Assembly: GCF_020379485.1 (NCBI RefSeq)
Contig: NC_063452.1
Coordinates: 25,426,770 to 25,490,769, forward strand
Direction: 5' to 3'
Origin: Brassica napus
Lineage: Eukaryota > Streptophyta > Magnoliopsida > Brassicales > Brassicaceae
Length of the DNA: 64,000 bases
The notes beneath the pieces were generated by a model. The model worked only from the letters and a program-made list of their open reading frames with translations. It was not told the origin of the DNA and did no database searches. A program made the position numbers and the translations under genes. Shown here one piece after another: positions 1-12,810 of this stretch (position 1 is its first letter; every line of letters starts with the position of its first letter).

Positions 1-896
1 TTGTCCCACTATATTCCGCACGCTAGAAATACTGTCTTGTGTCATGATTGCCTTCCCCTTGTCTACCATTGAACAGTCTCCTTTGTTAAGAGTATCGGTC
101 ACTTCTCTAAGTATTATCACGCCACCTGTAGCTGGAGGATCATCGTCAGTGTCAGGCGGTCGAGATGAGTCTGTTGAAGAACCTGAATCACTTCCAATAA
201 TGAACCCATCATCCTCTTCCAGCTCTCGTGTTAGAGCCTTTTGAATGTCTTTTTGGCTTCAGAAGCTCCTCTGTAGTGCATATCTCCATCAACACGTCCT
301 CGCTAGCTAATAAATAGCCTCTCTCCACTGCACCTGCAAAAACGTAACATTTGTTTTTTCGTTTAACTGTTAACATTTAACTTAGACTCACCAGAAAGCT
401 GTACCAGATACTGAATCGAATTACTGACACGATTATTCTTATACACATACCTCTCCAGCGTGTTAATGGTTGCTGAGCGGGCCTAGGGTTCGCAATGAGA
501 ATCAGACCCTCTTCCATAGCCGTTAAACGACGGTAACGGCTAACGTCTGCATCGCCGTAGTATACATAAAGCTCTAGCCACACACAGTCTACACGGACAG
601 CCATGAAAACTTCCACGTCTCTGTCGTCCTTGATCTCCAAAGGTGGTGATGTATACTCATCCGTTTCTTTCATCCAGTCGGGTAACTCGTAAGTGAGAAG
701 AACATGCTCGGTGGGTAAGAGAAATTGTTCAAGCCTGCACTTTTCTTTTACCGTAGCTACCAGCGAACCGTAGCTCTCGTTCTCTTTCAGCTGGACATCG
801 TATTTGGACTCAATGTGGTTTCTGTTGAACCTCCACCTTCCCTGAGCTCAGTCGCACGAGCTGAACCATTTGCTCCAAGTTTTCCCTGAATTGAAA
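1..896 (-). pseudogene. MULE transposase, N-terminal fragment, broken
   Basis: Reading right to left, an open stretch (about 840 down to 377) gives a protein like the N-terminal PB1-like region of plant Mutator-like transposases: it carries TYELPDWM followed by SPPLEIKDDRDVEVFMAVR and a YVYYGD segment. A GTGAGT splice donor lies near 393, and an acceptor (TTTTGCAG) near 315. After it comes an acidic Ser/Asp-rich linker (241-1) that runs off the left edge. Two defects are visible. The initiator region (near 896) is in a different frame from the domain, with a shift near 845. The linker frame has a stop just upstream of it. The catalytic DDE domain would lie outside the window. This is a transposase relic, not a host gene. 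MULE assignment is from family resemblance only. Confidence 0.6.
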
Positions 897-1852
897 TCAT
901 ATATATTAGTATTTGTATTGTTTATACCTACATACATGTCTTCATATTTCTGTATCATAAGGCCGCAAAGCTAAGATGTTGCAGAGGACAGAGCTCAAGC
1001 TAACCTTTGATTAGAGAGAAAACGATCTCTGTCAAACGAACTATGATCTTCGGATCTTCAAGTCACAGCTCTCGTTCTCTCTCTTTTTTCTGCAAAAGGA
1101 ACCCAAACCGATAATATCTGATTTCCTCTCTACCTATATATTTAAGAGATATCTGAGAAGTTGTGTTTTCCTTTTACCTTTCCGAGGCAACCTCTTCCAT
1201 ATCATCCACTTTGTTGCACAATCCCCCGTGTAAACATGTGGTTAAAATTCAAATAGCTGCAGACCTACTCTCATGAACATGAGTCTAAGAAATCACAGAG
1301 CATATCTTCGGTTGTCAGAAAGGACTGCATGACGCCGTTTATCTTACAAAATAGGCTGAGGGCTTTTGGATCTAATTGAAGCCAAAATGGTGGGTATTGG
1401 GCTCCTTCTGTCAATCAATGATCACATCTCTAATTTGGGCTTCAAATGGGTCTTATCCTCTAATTCACCCTAATTTTTTTTAGTGTTCAAAGAAAAAATT
1501 AAAAATATTTGTTTTTTTTTGACGGCACTCAGTGAGGTACCGAACACTAGTATATAAATAAATACTTAAAAAATATAATTTAAAAAAAAAAAAAAAAGTT
1601 TAAAACATAATTTTCGATTTTAAAAAAAAGTTTTGAAAAAAAATCAAAATTGTTTTTATAAAAAAGTTCAAATTTGAAAAAGTATAATTAGAAAACATTG
1701 GTTGATTCTACTTTATTTATTTTTTAACATTGGTTGATTCTGATAGTATAATTTGCCGTGCTTAATAGTTTAATCTTTGGTATGAATAAATTTATCATGT
1801 TTATGTTTTCTTTTGTTTTCAAAAATGTGAACCAATATTCTACTTTATTTCC
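897..1852. other. AT-rich intergenic DNA
   Basis: No gene is supported. Short homopolymer runs and a fragment of the N1 transposon interior (about 1548-1715, reverse orientation) are present. The 15-bp word ACATTGGTTGATTCT occurs twice near 1697 and 1728. Confidence 0.5.
1548..1715 (-). mobile_element. N1 interior fragment
   Basis: The order of words (ATATAAATAAATACTTAAAAA, GTTTTGAAAA, TTCAAATTTGAAAAAGT, GAAAACAT) matches the reverse complement of the interior of the complete N1 copies, for example 28895-29364. No termini are left, so only a relic is claimed. Confidence 0.5.
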
Positions 1853-2377
1853 AGGAAAAATTTTATGTTTACCACTTTCTTGGTACCACTTTTCATTTTT
1901 ACCACTAAAGAGACATTTTCAAAAATACATTCTTCATTAAGTGGCAAAAGACTCTTATACCCTTGTTCTATATATATATATATAATAAATCATTATTTAA
2001 ATAAATAAAAAATAAAAATATTTTTTTTTATGTTTTCGAATTATAATTTTTCAAATTCGAACTTTTTCTAAAAATATTTTTTGAATTTTATTTTTCGAAT
2101 TTTATTTTTATTTTTTACAAAGTTTTCTTTTTGAAAATCGAAAGTTATGTTCGAAACTATTTTTTAAAATTTTTAAAAATTTTTAAAGTATTTATTTGTA
2201 TATTTATTATAATCCTAAATTTCACTTTCCAAAAATCGTACCCATCCTCAACTCTAAACCCTAAGTATACATTAGTTAACCCTAGGGGTATAAGTGTCTT
2301 TTACCTTTCATTAAAAGTGATTAGTGTTGTTGACATGAAAAATAGTAATATGAGTGTGGTATTTGTGGCAATTTCCC
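1853..2377 (+). mobile_element. Non-autonomous DNA transposon N1, copy a
   Basis: About 525 bp, non-coding. The left end reads GGAAAAATTTTATGTTTACC and the right end is an imperfect inverted copy (ending GGCAATTTCCC). Both ends share a TACCAC...TTTTCAT core. The flanks TTTATTTCC (1844-1852) and TTTATTTTT (2378-2386) match at 7 of 9 positions, a worn 9-bp target duplication. The interior contains TTTCGAATT and AACTCTAAACCCTAAG words shared by all copies. Other copies are at 6214, 28895, 52896, about 55900 and about 61600. The 9-bp TSD suggests mobilisation by a Mutator-type transposase, which is an inference. The small ORF over 2131-2388 is chance. Confidence 0.75.
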
Positions 2378-3789
2378 TTTATTTTTAGTTGTTATGTAGA
2401 TTTAGTTAGCGAAATTTTTATTTTTTTTGTCAATATAACATGTCTAGCATTTGTTGTCCACAAAGACATATCCGCAAATCTTTAGTTTATAATTCATCGT
2501 TTATGATTTTTCCATCTTTAGTCTTTCATCCATGAATCGTTTTACACATGTACTATGTATCCACAAATTGCTGGTCCAAAGAGTTTTATTAATTAATTAC
2601 CAAAATATATTAAAATGGATGTTGAAATATAGTGGAGCAAGCCTCTATATAACGTTGTCCACGATTTCCATGTCTACGTCGTCACTATCCAAACTATCAT
2701 TGTCCATGTCTCTCTTGTCCACACGCACACTTTGGTTTTTCATATCTAGTGTATTTTGATTGATCTTTTATAACCTTTTTTAATTTACATTTGTAACTCT
2801 ATTAACTATTCATAGACAAAAAAAAACTCTATTAACTACTCTCGTATGCTTAGGTATATCTTAGTCGCTACCTCTTGTAGTTTACCTTGTATAGATTTCA
2901 TATAAGGACATCGTCCTCGTGGATCATTTTTGTTTTACGAATTTTTCAATTTACATCCAAAGAACTATTGACAATTATACAACATGTATGCACTCCCCTA
3001 TCCATACTTTCTTATCCCAAACCAAAAACCCAATCCATATAACCCATGTCCACACATCCCTTATCCACCCTTAACTTCTCTACGCTTTCCCTACACGTTC
3101 CGCACTTTTTTTGAGAAGAAAGTATATAATTATTGTTCATCTTCATCATCTACACCGACAGACAAAATATAAGACAACTCTAATAGCACTGTTATAATCA
3201 AAATGGAGAGAACCAAAAACATTTGAAAGACACACACATTCGTAAATATTTTTAAGTTCGTTGAAGAAGAAGAAAAGAAAGCTAATAATTATTTTTTAAA
3301 AACTCAAATCTTGATGAGTCATTATCAAACAATTGAAGTTTTGTACTGCTATTTTCTCAGGCATTGGATATGATTTATTAGCATCTCATTCAAGGGCTTA
3401 AAAAATTTTCATTAATCGATTAACCTACTTCCTGAGACAAATAAGTAACTCTTAACCAAACACCCACTCATACTTGTTTCTCTACCAAAGGAAGGTTATT
3501 ATCGTCCACAACAACGGCGTCCGTACACAAAAAGTGTGTCAGATACGGAATGAGTTTTCGTAGGTAAACAAAAGACAGAATGTGTCTTTATACGTAACTC
3601 TCTCTAGATTAAAGTTAAACATAATTGCGAATATCTATGAGTTATCTATAAGTTAAGTTAGACTCATACCTACTAATCACACTCATCATTTTAGATGATT
3701 ATAGACATGTGAGTGTAGGGGTACACAGTACACGTCCTGCTCCATTTTAAACCACACAATTAGTTTTGCGTTTGTTTCTTTGGACAGCT

Positions 3790-3905
3790 CGATCAAACAA
3801 CTGAGTTATGCGCATGGACAAACCATGCTTTTAGAACAGGGTTGGTGTGTGTAGGCAAGTTTTACCCAAAACAATGCATATGTAATCACAAAGTATCTTA
3901 AAATC
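3790..3905 (+). repeat. Dispersed repeat shared with 55.5 kb
   Basis: The segment around GCAAGTTTTACCCA, followed by ACAATGCATATGTAATCACA, is closely matched at 55495-55605, in the same orientation. In both places it follows a word like CATGCTTTTAGAACA. No termini or coding capacity were seen, so the class is unknown. Confidence 0.5.
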
Positions 3906-5229
3906 GAACCCACCAAAGTAAATAAGTGCACAAAATTAACTAAGACTAAAACTAAACTAGTCATTTCTTTGACTAATTTATACGGGATCAAATGTTTATT
4001 TCACATAAGAGGACTGCATACGCTTTATCCAAGATCGTCCACTTTTTTTATTGGATATAATTTTTTTTTGTTGGTGGTTCAATTCCGGTTTGGATTCCCA
4101 CTTCTAGCTTGAGTCATAGAAAAACCTTTTGAAATAAAAAAAAACATTTATAATATTATTTCACAAATTAATTTTATGCATCTCATTTGTTTTAATTTTA
4201 AAAAACCTAACAAAAAATATTTTTATTAGATTAATATTTCTAACTAATTTTTATTATTAATATTTAATTTTTGTTTATGTTATTCTAAATGATCTATTTA
4301 ATAAATAACAGAAAATAAAGTATCTTATTATAGTAGTATATATATATAAATTGGTTCAATGTAATAATCAAATTCTTATTATATTTTAAAAAAATTTATG
4401 TAAGACAAAAATTATATATACCTAAAATTTTTTAACATATTTTTAAGGTTTTAAATTTACAATTCAATTAAATCTAAAATTGACATTATACCTCGTTATT
4501 TGACAAAAAAAGATTAAAATATATAAAAATATTTTAAATAATATTTAAATTATAATAAATCTATTAAAAGAATTATATAGTTTTCTATATACTTATTCGG
4601 AAGAATCTTATATTTGCGTTATAACTCAAACTCAGTTAATTATTTAAAATTTATAGTCGATATATTCAGCCAAAATCTAAAGGACAAATTGCACATCAAC
4701 AAGAATAAAAAGGCTAACAAGTTTCCCATAAATATTTATAATTTTTAGCTAAATAAATACAGTTTTATTTAAAAAATATATATACTTAATATTAATAAAA
4801 TCTTTGTTAATAATTGTTAGTTGGTATAGGAGCATGGATTATCGGATGATGATTGTTGCATCCATTTAGAAAAATAACGGTGGAGTATAGCGTACATCGT
4901 ATTCTAGCACTTTTAATATGTTTATTTATAGAAATTTTCAATACAAACAATTATTAAATTTTAGTGTACTACTTGTGTGTTTAGTGTTTTTAGACAGGTA
5001 AAATGAACTTTTTGAAAGAAAAAAACTGAAAACATAATACAATAATTAGGTTGATAAAGAAGAAGGTCAGAGTGTTAGCTTCTCTGGCATTAGGGATGGC
5101 CAACATATTCATAAATATTGATTTAATTTGTTATCTGTTTCGATTTGAACGGAAAATTTTAAATATATGTAACATTACAAATCAAAGAAAAAAACTGATA
5201 TGCAATATATGTAAAAATAAGGCAAATCA

Positions 5230-5560
5230 TAAATACAAATATTTTAAGAATGGATATCCGATCTGATCCGTTATATGCAATATTTATATATATTATAATA
5301 CTTAAACTTGATTTAAGTTTATTTTTTATTTATTAAATTGGCAATTTTAGTTATTAGTTTTTATACTAAAGAACTTTTTATCTTTGTATTATTTTAGATT
5401 TTTTTCTTTTTAAGTTTTATTTGTAAGGATTTAAACGGATATTCGATTAAAATATAAAAAATACGGATATCCGAGCATTGAATATCCGAGTAGATATGAA
5501 TTGAATCAGAACATATATCTGTTGATTCAAAGTTTCGGACAAAATAGATCGAATCACACA
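5230..5560. repeat. Degenerate GGATATCCG-rich repeat
   Basis: Repeated ATGGATATCCGATC, ACGGATATCCGAG and GAATATCCGAG words, related to the CCCGAACCCG-type stretches at 17.3-17.8 and 23.0-23.2 kb. Such sequence is common in crucifer intergenic DNA. The class is not identified. Confidence 0.35.
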
Positions 5561-6213
5561 TACCTCTAAAATCCTTGATATCCAATTCATGTCCACCTCT
5601 ATTGGCCATCATAAAACTAAGCATCTTGAACAAGTCTTTTGAATCAATTCAATATTTTAGTTTTAATTATTTAAATAAATAGATATTTTTCATTAATTAA
5701 CTAACAAATAATAAGTTTTTACTAATTTTATTTTAAGATTTATTTTTATTTTTGTATATTAATTAATATTATAAATAAAACTTTTACTAGTATTTTATTT
5801 TACAAAATTAGTAAATTATATATTTCATAATTATTTATGAAATTATTTTATCAAGGAATGTTAATCATATTTATGTTATTTTCATATATATATATATATA
5901 TAAATATATATGAATATTAATATTGAAGATTCACAATTTTTTTATGGTTTGTTCTTTTAGTTTAAAAATCAAATAATAGTAATGTGGAAAAAATTGTGAT
6001 TTCATGTTTTGAAATCACCGTGACAATAAGAATTTTTTCATTTTAAAAATATGTGATCTCATCCATAATCATTTTCGTACTTTCACAATTTTATTTAACT
6101 ATTTTAAACTAAAAAGCTTTATTTGTAAATTAGTCTTTCCACTAAACATTTTATTCTCAATATTAAACCAATATTAGGTTGAGGCTAAAACACTTTAGTC
6201 ATCAAAAATTAAG

Positions 6214-7459
6214 GGAGAAATTTCATGTTTACCACTTTCATAGTACAACTTTTCATCTTTACCACTACTAAAGAGACATTTTCAAAAATATTTTTTTCAT
6301 TAAGTGGCAAAAAACTCTTATATCCTTGTTCTCTCTATATATAATAAATCATTATTTAAATAAAAATAATAATTTTTTTTATGTTTTCGAATTATACTTT
6401 TTCAAATTCGAACTTTTTTATAATTTTTTTCTTTTGAATTATTTTTCGAATTTTTATTCTTTTCAAATTTTTTGTTTGAAAATCAAAAATTATGTTTGAA
6501 GCTATTTTTTTAATTTTTTTATATTTTTAAGTATTTATTTATATATTTATTAGAATCCTAAATTTCATATTCTAAAAATTCTACCCCACCCCTCAACTCT
6601 AAACCCTAAGTCCAGATTAGTTAACCCTACGGATATAAGCCGTGTTCAGAAACTCGCTAGACGCTACGCGTGCGGCACATATGGGCCTAGCAATTTATCG
6701 GAAAAGCGGGAAAAACTCAGGGAGTGCGCGGGGAGGATTTTTTTGTACTTTTATATGTATAATACCTAATTTATATGTATAATACAATATATTTATGTAT
6801 AATACAATATATTAATGAATAATACATGTGTAAGTATAAAATATCCCTGTACTAAAATTATAGATTTGTGAATAAATACCAAATTTGATCACAAGAATAT
6901 AATGTTATATATTACAGGAATTATCAGTACCAACGTTAAGTTTTGTATGTGGTCTGGTGGTATTAATTTTGTTATTAGTCAATATGTCTCAAGTTCGACA
7001 GCTCATTTTGTTATATTTATTTATTTTTCTTTAAGAGAATGGCATTTACGTAATTATCATTATCTTCTTCATATCCTTACGTTTTTATTCCTGCAATTCT
7101 CTTATCTTGTCACCATATCTTGCACTTCTACGAATGATTATACTCGATTCAGGATCATTTAGTCTCGATTTGATCTTTATTGGAGTTGACAAATCAAAAT
7201 CACAACTTGGTTTCAATGGTTTTAGCGATTTATACTACGCGGATTTAGATAATTAATCACCGATTACTATTAAACTACGGTTTCTGCGGTCAAAACTCAG
7301 GTTGCCGGATAATGGCACCGATCATGTCCAACTCGCCATGGAAGCTCACCGCACAACGTGTTCTCGGCCACTCTGGGCGAGTTTCAGAACATGGGGTATA
7401 AGTGATTAGTGTAGACATGAAAAGTGGTACTATAAATATGATATTTGTGGCAATATCCT
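6214..7459 (+). mobile_element. N1 transposon, copy b, with nested element
   Basis: Starts GGAGAAATTTCATG and ends GGCAATATCCT, the inverted ends of the family. Flanked by an exact 9-bp target duplication, AAAATTAAG at 6205-6213 and 7460-7468, which fixes the boundaries. The interior matches copy a up to the AACTCTAAACCCTAAG block, then is interrupted by a second element (6640-7394). After the interruption about 20 bp found in other copies are missing, probably deleted between two AAGTG words. Confidence 0.85.
6640..7394. mobile_element. Nested TIR element inside N1 copy b
   Basis: About 755 bp with terminal inverted repeats of 18 bp: left CCGTGTTCAGAAACTCGC, right (inverted) CCATGTTCTGAAACTCGC. 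The flanks GATATAAG (6632-6639) and GGTATAAG (7395-7402) match at 7 of 8 bases, a target duplication within the N1 sequence GGTATAAG. No transposase ORF is present, so it is non-autonomous. An 8-bp TSD would fit hAT and 9 bp a MULE; the sequence does not decide. Confidence 0.65.
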
Positions 7460-7468
7460 AAAATTAAG

Positions 7469-7901
7469 GACTAAAGTAGTTTTGTTAACAAAATAGGAAT
7501 TAAAACACTTAGTTAGCACAACTAAAAATGGCTCATAAGAAAATTAAAATTTTTAACGAAAAATGTCTAGTTGTAAGTTTTTCCGTGTTATTATCACATT
7601 TTGTGAATGATTAAGAGCTTCAAGGTATATAAAGGCCAGACTCAATCCATGCTTCAAAACTTCGAAAACAAAAGATAACTAGGTATAGACATGTGTTTTT
7701 GGGCATGAAGAAAATTGTATAAAATATTTTGTTACATATAGTAAAATCAAGCAGAAATTTGTTGTTACATTATAAAATTAAACTATCAATTGTTGTAAAT
7801 AATTATTTTGACAAACTGAAGACATACGTTGAGTTAGTGGACCATAGTTTAAGATTTGTAATTAATGGACAAAGTCTTGTGGAAAAACAATGGCTCAGAA
7901 C
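7469..7901. other. Intergenic, left flank of LINE
   Basis: About 430 bp of AT-rich DNA with no supported gene. Confidence 0.5.
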
Positions 7902-8372
7902 TAAATGTTTTTTTTTTTTGTCATTGAAATAAACTTCAAGGTTTCTGTTTGTACGGTATAAAGGGAACATAATGAAAAGAAAAACCACAAGTTGCAACCA
8001 TTAGGTGCTGAGATAAGACAAACAAAGCTTTTCTAAGCTGTTTCCAAAGATGATAACGGCTTAGTGACTGAGGACGCGTTGCTAGGCACGCCAACACCTA
8101 CTGGTGCCATCCAATCCTCTTTTTACGCCAAGCAGCTTACGAAGAAATAGAGGCTTCAAGTTGAATACGAGCTTGTAACCATGAAGGCCTGACTGCGCCA
8201 CATAGGACTGTGTGCGTCTATCTCTTATCACACTCTCAGCTATTTCCATAGTCAAGAGATTACATCCTATTGGCACCCAGTTTAGACCACTAACCTCGAA
8301 GAGCAGGAGGAATGACCGAGTTTTCTGGATCCAGTTACCATACTCAGGAGCAGAGGTATGTTGGGTGAAGAT

Positions 8373-8607
8373 TGTTGGGATAAGCTTAGAATAGCTTGGA
8401 GATAAAGCTACATATATAAAATAGGAAAGTCTATGATAATTAGGAGTTATCTTGTTATCCTATATTAAATGTGTTTAGGACTTTATATTTTATATATATG
8501 GAGATGTCAAGCTTGTGACATAACATATGAGCTTTGGTGATTTGTGATCTTGTGAGTTTGAATTGATTGAATAAGAGAAGGACTTCTTATTAATTTGTGA
8601 TTCAACA
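8373..8607 (+). repeat. 5' LTR of copia element
   Basis: 235 bp, TGTTGGGATA...GATTCAACA. Differs from the 3' LTR at about five positions, including the second base (TG here, TA there). A TATATATATGG run near 8491 could serve as a TATA element. Confidence 0.93.
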
Positions 8608-8608
8608 C

Positions 8609-8621
8609 TTGGTATCAGAGC
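8609..8621 (+). promoter_or_regulatory. Primer-binding site (tRNA-iMet)
   Basis: TTGGTATCAGAGC directly follows the 5' LTR. It is complementary to the 3' end of initiator methionine tRNA, the usual plant copia primer. Confidence 0.85.
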
Positions 8622-8669
8622 TTTCTACAAGAAACAGATCAGACATTTGAGAGATTACAAGCATCAATC

Positions 8670-9453
8670 ATGAGCGACATAAAGGATGAGGTCGAGACAC
8701 CTTCTAAAGAGGCCGGACCTTCCTCCATAAAACTTCCAATGTTGAATGCTTCAAACTACACAGTTTGGGCTATGAGAATAAAGATTGCACTCAAGGTTCA
8801 CAAAGTTTGGGAAACCATTGACCCCGGGAACAAACACGAAGAAAAAAAATAACATGGCAATAGCTTTGTTATTTCAATCAATCCCCGAAGCCTTGGTACT
8901 ACAGGTTGGTGACCTTGATACGGCAAAGTGTGTTTGGGACGCCATTAAAGCTAGGCATGTGGGAGCTGAGCATGTGAAAGAGGCGAGATTGCAAACTTTG
9001 ATGGCAGAGTTTGATAGACTCAAGATGAAGGACTCGGATACAATAGATACCTTCTCCGGGAAGCTATCTGAAATCTCCTCGAAATCTGCATCACTAGGAG
9101 AAATCATCGAGGAACCGAAGCTAGTGAAGAAGTTTCTGAAGAGTTTGCCAAGAAGAAAATATATTCATATTGTGGCCTTTCTTGAACAAGTACTTGATTT
9201 GAACACCACAAGTTTTGAAGATATTGTCGGTAGACTAAAGGCATATGAGGAGAGGATATGTGAGGAAGAAGATGAGCACCACGATGACGATCAAGATAAG
9301 CTAATGTATACTAGCTCAAACTCTGAATCTCAGCAAGAGAGCTATGGCAGTAACAGAGGCAGAGGACGTGGAGGACGATCCGGCTGGAGAGGAAGAGGTC
9401 GAGGAAGACACGGAAACTTTCATGCTCAACGAGAAGCGTACAAGCAAGGATAG
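8670..9453 (+). pseudogene. Copia gag, frameshifted and stopped
   Basis: The first ATG (8670) opens a UBN2-type gag N-terminus ([18 protein letters not shown]). The frame is lost in an A run at about 8843-8850: the frame reads to a stop, while the adjacent frame continues with [20 protein letters not shown] to 9450. The Arg/Gly-rich tail (RGRGRGGRSGWRGRGRGRHG) precedes a TAG stop at 9451. Beyond the stop, the same frame continues into a CCHC knuckle (CFKCDKLGHYAQDC, about 9478-9519), normally part of the same polyprotein. A one-base indel and one nonsense change explain the breaks. Confidence 0.85.
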
Positions 9454-9477
9454 AACCGTGATATATCACACATAACT

Positions 9478-12400
9478 TGCTTCAAGTGTGATAAACTCGG
9501 ACATTATGCACAAGACTGTCCCGATAAGTTACTCAAGCTCCAAGAAGCAGTGGAGAAGAAAGATGAAGATACTATTCAAGATGCGGACGAATTAATGATG
9601 TATGAAGTGGTTTACCTTAATGAGCAAAAGGTAAAACCTAGTACCTTTGAAGCTGAGCAAGACACAAACAACATATGGTACCTCGACAACGGAGCAAGTA
9701 ATCATATGAGCGGAAACCGTATGTTCTTCACCTCGCTTGATGAAGGAATTACCGGAAAAGTTCGTTTTGGTGATGACTCTTGAATTGACATTAAAGGAAG
9801 AGGTTCAATTCGGTTCATATTTAATGATGGTGAAAAAAAGATACTAAGAGATGTCTATTATATACCGGGACTACGAAGCAATATAATCAGCTTAGGTCAA
9901 GCTACGGAGGCTGGTTGCGAAGTGAGAATGAAGAACAAGGAGCTGTATCTTCTTGACCGGATGGGACACTTGATGGTAAAGACTACACGCTCTCCGAACC
10001 GACTGTACAAAGTCATTCTTGCCGCCGATACAGTACAAATTCTTCAAATCTCTGAAACTACAGAGTCATACAAATGGCATGCTCGCCTCGGTCACATCAA
10101 TATGAATACAATGAAGTTGATGATCAGCAAAGAACTCGTGACTGGCATACCTCACCTGGACGTCAAAACAGAAACATGTGTATCTTTCCTGCGCGGGAAG
10201 CAAGCTCGAGCACCTTTTCCGAAAACAACTCTGCACCGAGCTACTCATCCTCTAGAACTAGTTCATGGGGACCTCTGCAGGCCAATAACACCTATCACAC
10301 CAGCACATAAAAGGTATGTGTTTGTACTTATTGATGACTTCTCGCGATATATGTGGATAATACTACTAGAGGAGAAGAGAGAAGCTTTCGACAAATTCAA
10401 ACACTTTAAGAGTATTACGGAGCTAGAAACTGGAGCCACAACAAAAACATTCAGAACAGACAGAGGTGGTGAATTCCATTCACACGAGTTCAATCTCTAT
10501 TGCAAAGAGAACGGAATTAGTCGACACTTAACGGCTCCATACTCTCCACAACAGAATGGAGTCGTTGAACGTCGAAACCGAACGTTATTTGAGATGACAC
10601 AGAGCATACTGAAGCACATGGATGTACCAAGTTGGCTATGGGGCGAAGCCACAAGGCACACAGCTTATTTGATCAATCGGATTGCTACAAGGTCTCTAGC
10701 TGGAGAGACACCGTATGAAGTCTTGCGCAACAAGAAACCGAACCTGAGACATTTGAGAGTTTTTGGTTGTATATGCCATGCGAGAACAGAAGCTGAGGGA
10801 AGAAAGAAGCTTGATGATCGATCACGGACCCTTGTCCACCTAGGAACAGAGCCCGGGTCAAAGGCTTATCGGTTACTTGATCCAACGAGGAAGAAAATTT
10901 TAGTAAGTCGAGACGTTGTGTTTGAAGAAGATAAAAGATGGATATGGAGCTCTAACGTGACAAACAGAGGATCGAATACAGACACCTTCTCCATCAATAT
11001 ACAGAGCTTCGAAAGTAACAATGGATATTCTGAGACACAAGCCATACGTGAGAATGAAGAAACAGTTGAAGTTGATGATGAAGAACAAGAGACAGAAGAT
11101 GAAGCTATAGTCGATGATGATGGTGAAACTCACCTAAGAATATCATCGAGAGTTAGTTCAAAACCGTCATATCTTGATGACTATGTTATCTTTGCGGAGA
11201 CAGAAGGGGAGAGACTGTTAATGGTTTTAAACGACGAGCCGTGGGATTACAATGAAGCAAAAGAGCATAAGGTTTGGGTAGATGCGTGCAAAGATGAGTT
11301 CTTTTCGATCGAAAAGAACAATACTTGGATACTTGTTGATCTTCCCTTGGGTGTAAAACCAATCGGTTTGAAGTGGGTTTTTAAGATAAAGAGGAACGCA
11401 GATGGAAGTATCTCTAAGTTTAAATCACGGCTGGTCGCAAAGGGCTATGTTCAAAGGCACGGAGTCGATTATGACGAAGTCTTTGCTCTGGTCGCTCGCA
11501 TTGAGACCATTCGGCTTGTTATAGCTATAGCAGCTTCAAATGGATGGGAGATACACCATCTTGACGTCAAGACCGCGTTCCTCCATAGTGAGCTGAATGA
11601 AGATGTATACGTCACACAACCTGAAGGGTTTATAATCTCGGGAAAGGAAGAAAAGGTATATAAGCTTAAGAAGGCGTTGTATGGCTTGAGACAAGCGCCT
11701 CGAGCTTATGTGAAGCTTAATGGAATACTTCAAGAACTTGGCTTTAGGAGATGCTCTAAAGAGCCATCTCTATATCGTAAAGACAAGAAACAGGATGTTC
11801 TTGTCGTGGTTGTGTACGTGGACGACTTACTTGTAACAGGATCTTCGTATCAAGACATTCTAAGCTTCAAGAAGGACATGTCAAAGAGATTTGAGATGAG
11901 CGATCTAGGGAAGCTAACCTACTACTTGGGTATTGAAGTTCATCAGCATGAGACAGGGATATCATTACGACAAAATAGATATGCTGCTAAGATCCTCGAG
12001 GAAGCCGGGATGGGCTCTTGCAACCCAACGGCTATACCCATGGATATCAATGTGAAACTGTCCAAATCAACGCAAGAGAAAAGCGTTAATGAGCGTGAAT
12101 ACAGGAGAAGCATAGGTTGTCTTCGATACTTGCTGCACACTCGTCCGGATCTTTCATATAGTGTTGGCATACTTAGCCGATACATGCAGGAACCAAAGGA
12201 GTCTCAAGGCGCGGCCTTGAAGCAGGTGCTCAGGTACCTACAAGGAACAACTTCTCTTGGTCTTCAGTATTTGAGATCGTTGAAACGTGAGATAACAGGC
12301 TATAGCGACAGCTCGCATAATGTTGACGAGGACGATGGCAGAAGCACACATGGTCATGTTTTCTACCTCGACGACAGCCTTATAACTTGGTGCTCACAGA

Positions 12401-12810
12401 AGCAGGAGATCGTTGCACTTTCGTCGTGTGAAGCGGAGTTCATGGCGGCGACAGAAGCAGCTAAACAGGCCGTGTGGCTTCAAGAGCTACTGAGTGAAGT
12501 TGTTGGTCGAAGCATTGTTCAAGTAACCATTCGAGTGGATAATAAATCGGCGATTGCTTTGACTAAAAATCCTGTCTTTCACGGACGTAGCAAACATATA
12601 CATAGAAGATTCCACTTCATACGAGAGTGTGTTGAGAAAGATCAAATTGAAGTTGAGCATGTTCCGGGCAATGAACAACGAGCTGATATATTGACTAAGT
12701 CACTTGGAAGACTTAAGTTCAAGGAGATGAGAAGTTTGATTGGAGTTAAAATTGTTGGAGAAAATGATTCAAAGCTTAAAGGGGAGAATATTGGGATAAG
12801 CTTGGAATAG
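9478..12810 (+). pseudogene. Copia pol (PR-INT-RT-RNaseH), one in-frame stop
   Basis: After the CCHC knuckle comes the protease (WYLDNGASNHM; DNGA where DSGA is usual) and a TGA stop at 9781. The frame is then open to 12810 (962 codons from 9922). Residues counted from 9922: GAG-pre-integrase (WHARLGHIN, about 52), integrase (HGDLCRP about 114, FRTDRGGEF about 177, NGVVERRNRT about 212), RT (WVFKIKRNADG about 482, YVDDLLVTG about 631), RNase H (YSDSSHN, then SSCEAEF, DNKSAIAL, HIHRRFHFIRE). The second Cys of the pre-integrase finger is replaced (TCVSFLRGKQ). The RT motif near QAPRAYVKLN looks one residue short. The stop lies inside the 3' LTR. Confidence 0.9.
12778..12787 (+). promoter_or_regulatory. 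Polypurine tract
   Basis: AAAGGGGAGA immediately before the 3' LTR, the plus-strand primer site expected for copia elements. Confidence 0.75.

Larger units (their letters stand above)
2388..6204. other. Long AT-rich intergenic region
   Basis: No coding region is supported in about 3.8 kb; all ORFs are short and have no recognised motif. It contains a dispersed repeat (about 3790-3900, paired with 55495-55605), a GGATATCCG-containing degenerate stretch (about 5230-5560), a 24-bp word at about 3629-3655 that recurs at about 22968, and (TA)n runs near 5886. Confidence 0.5.

Noticed and set aside
2984..3172. 62-codon Pro/Tyr-rich plus ORF
   Set aside because: No signal peptide, no family motif and no codon bias. 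It lies in AT-rich intergenic DNA.
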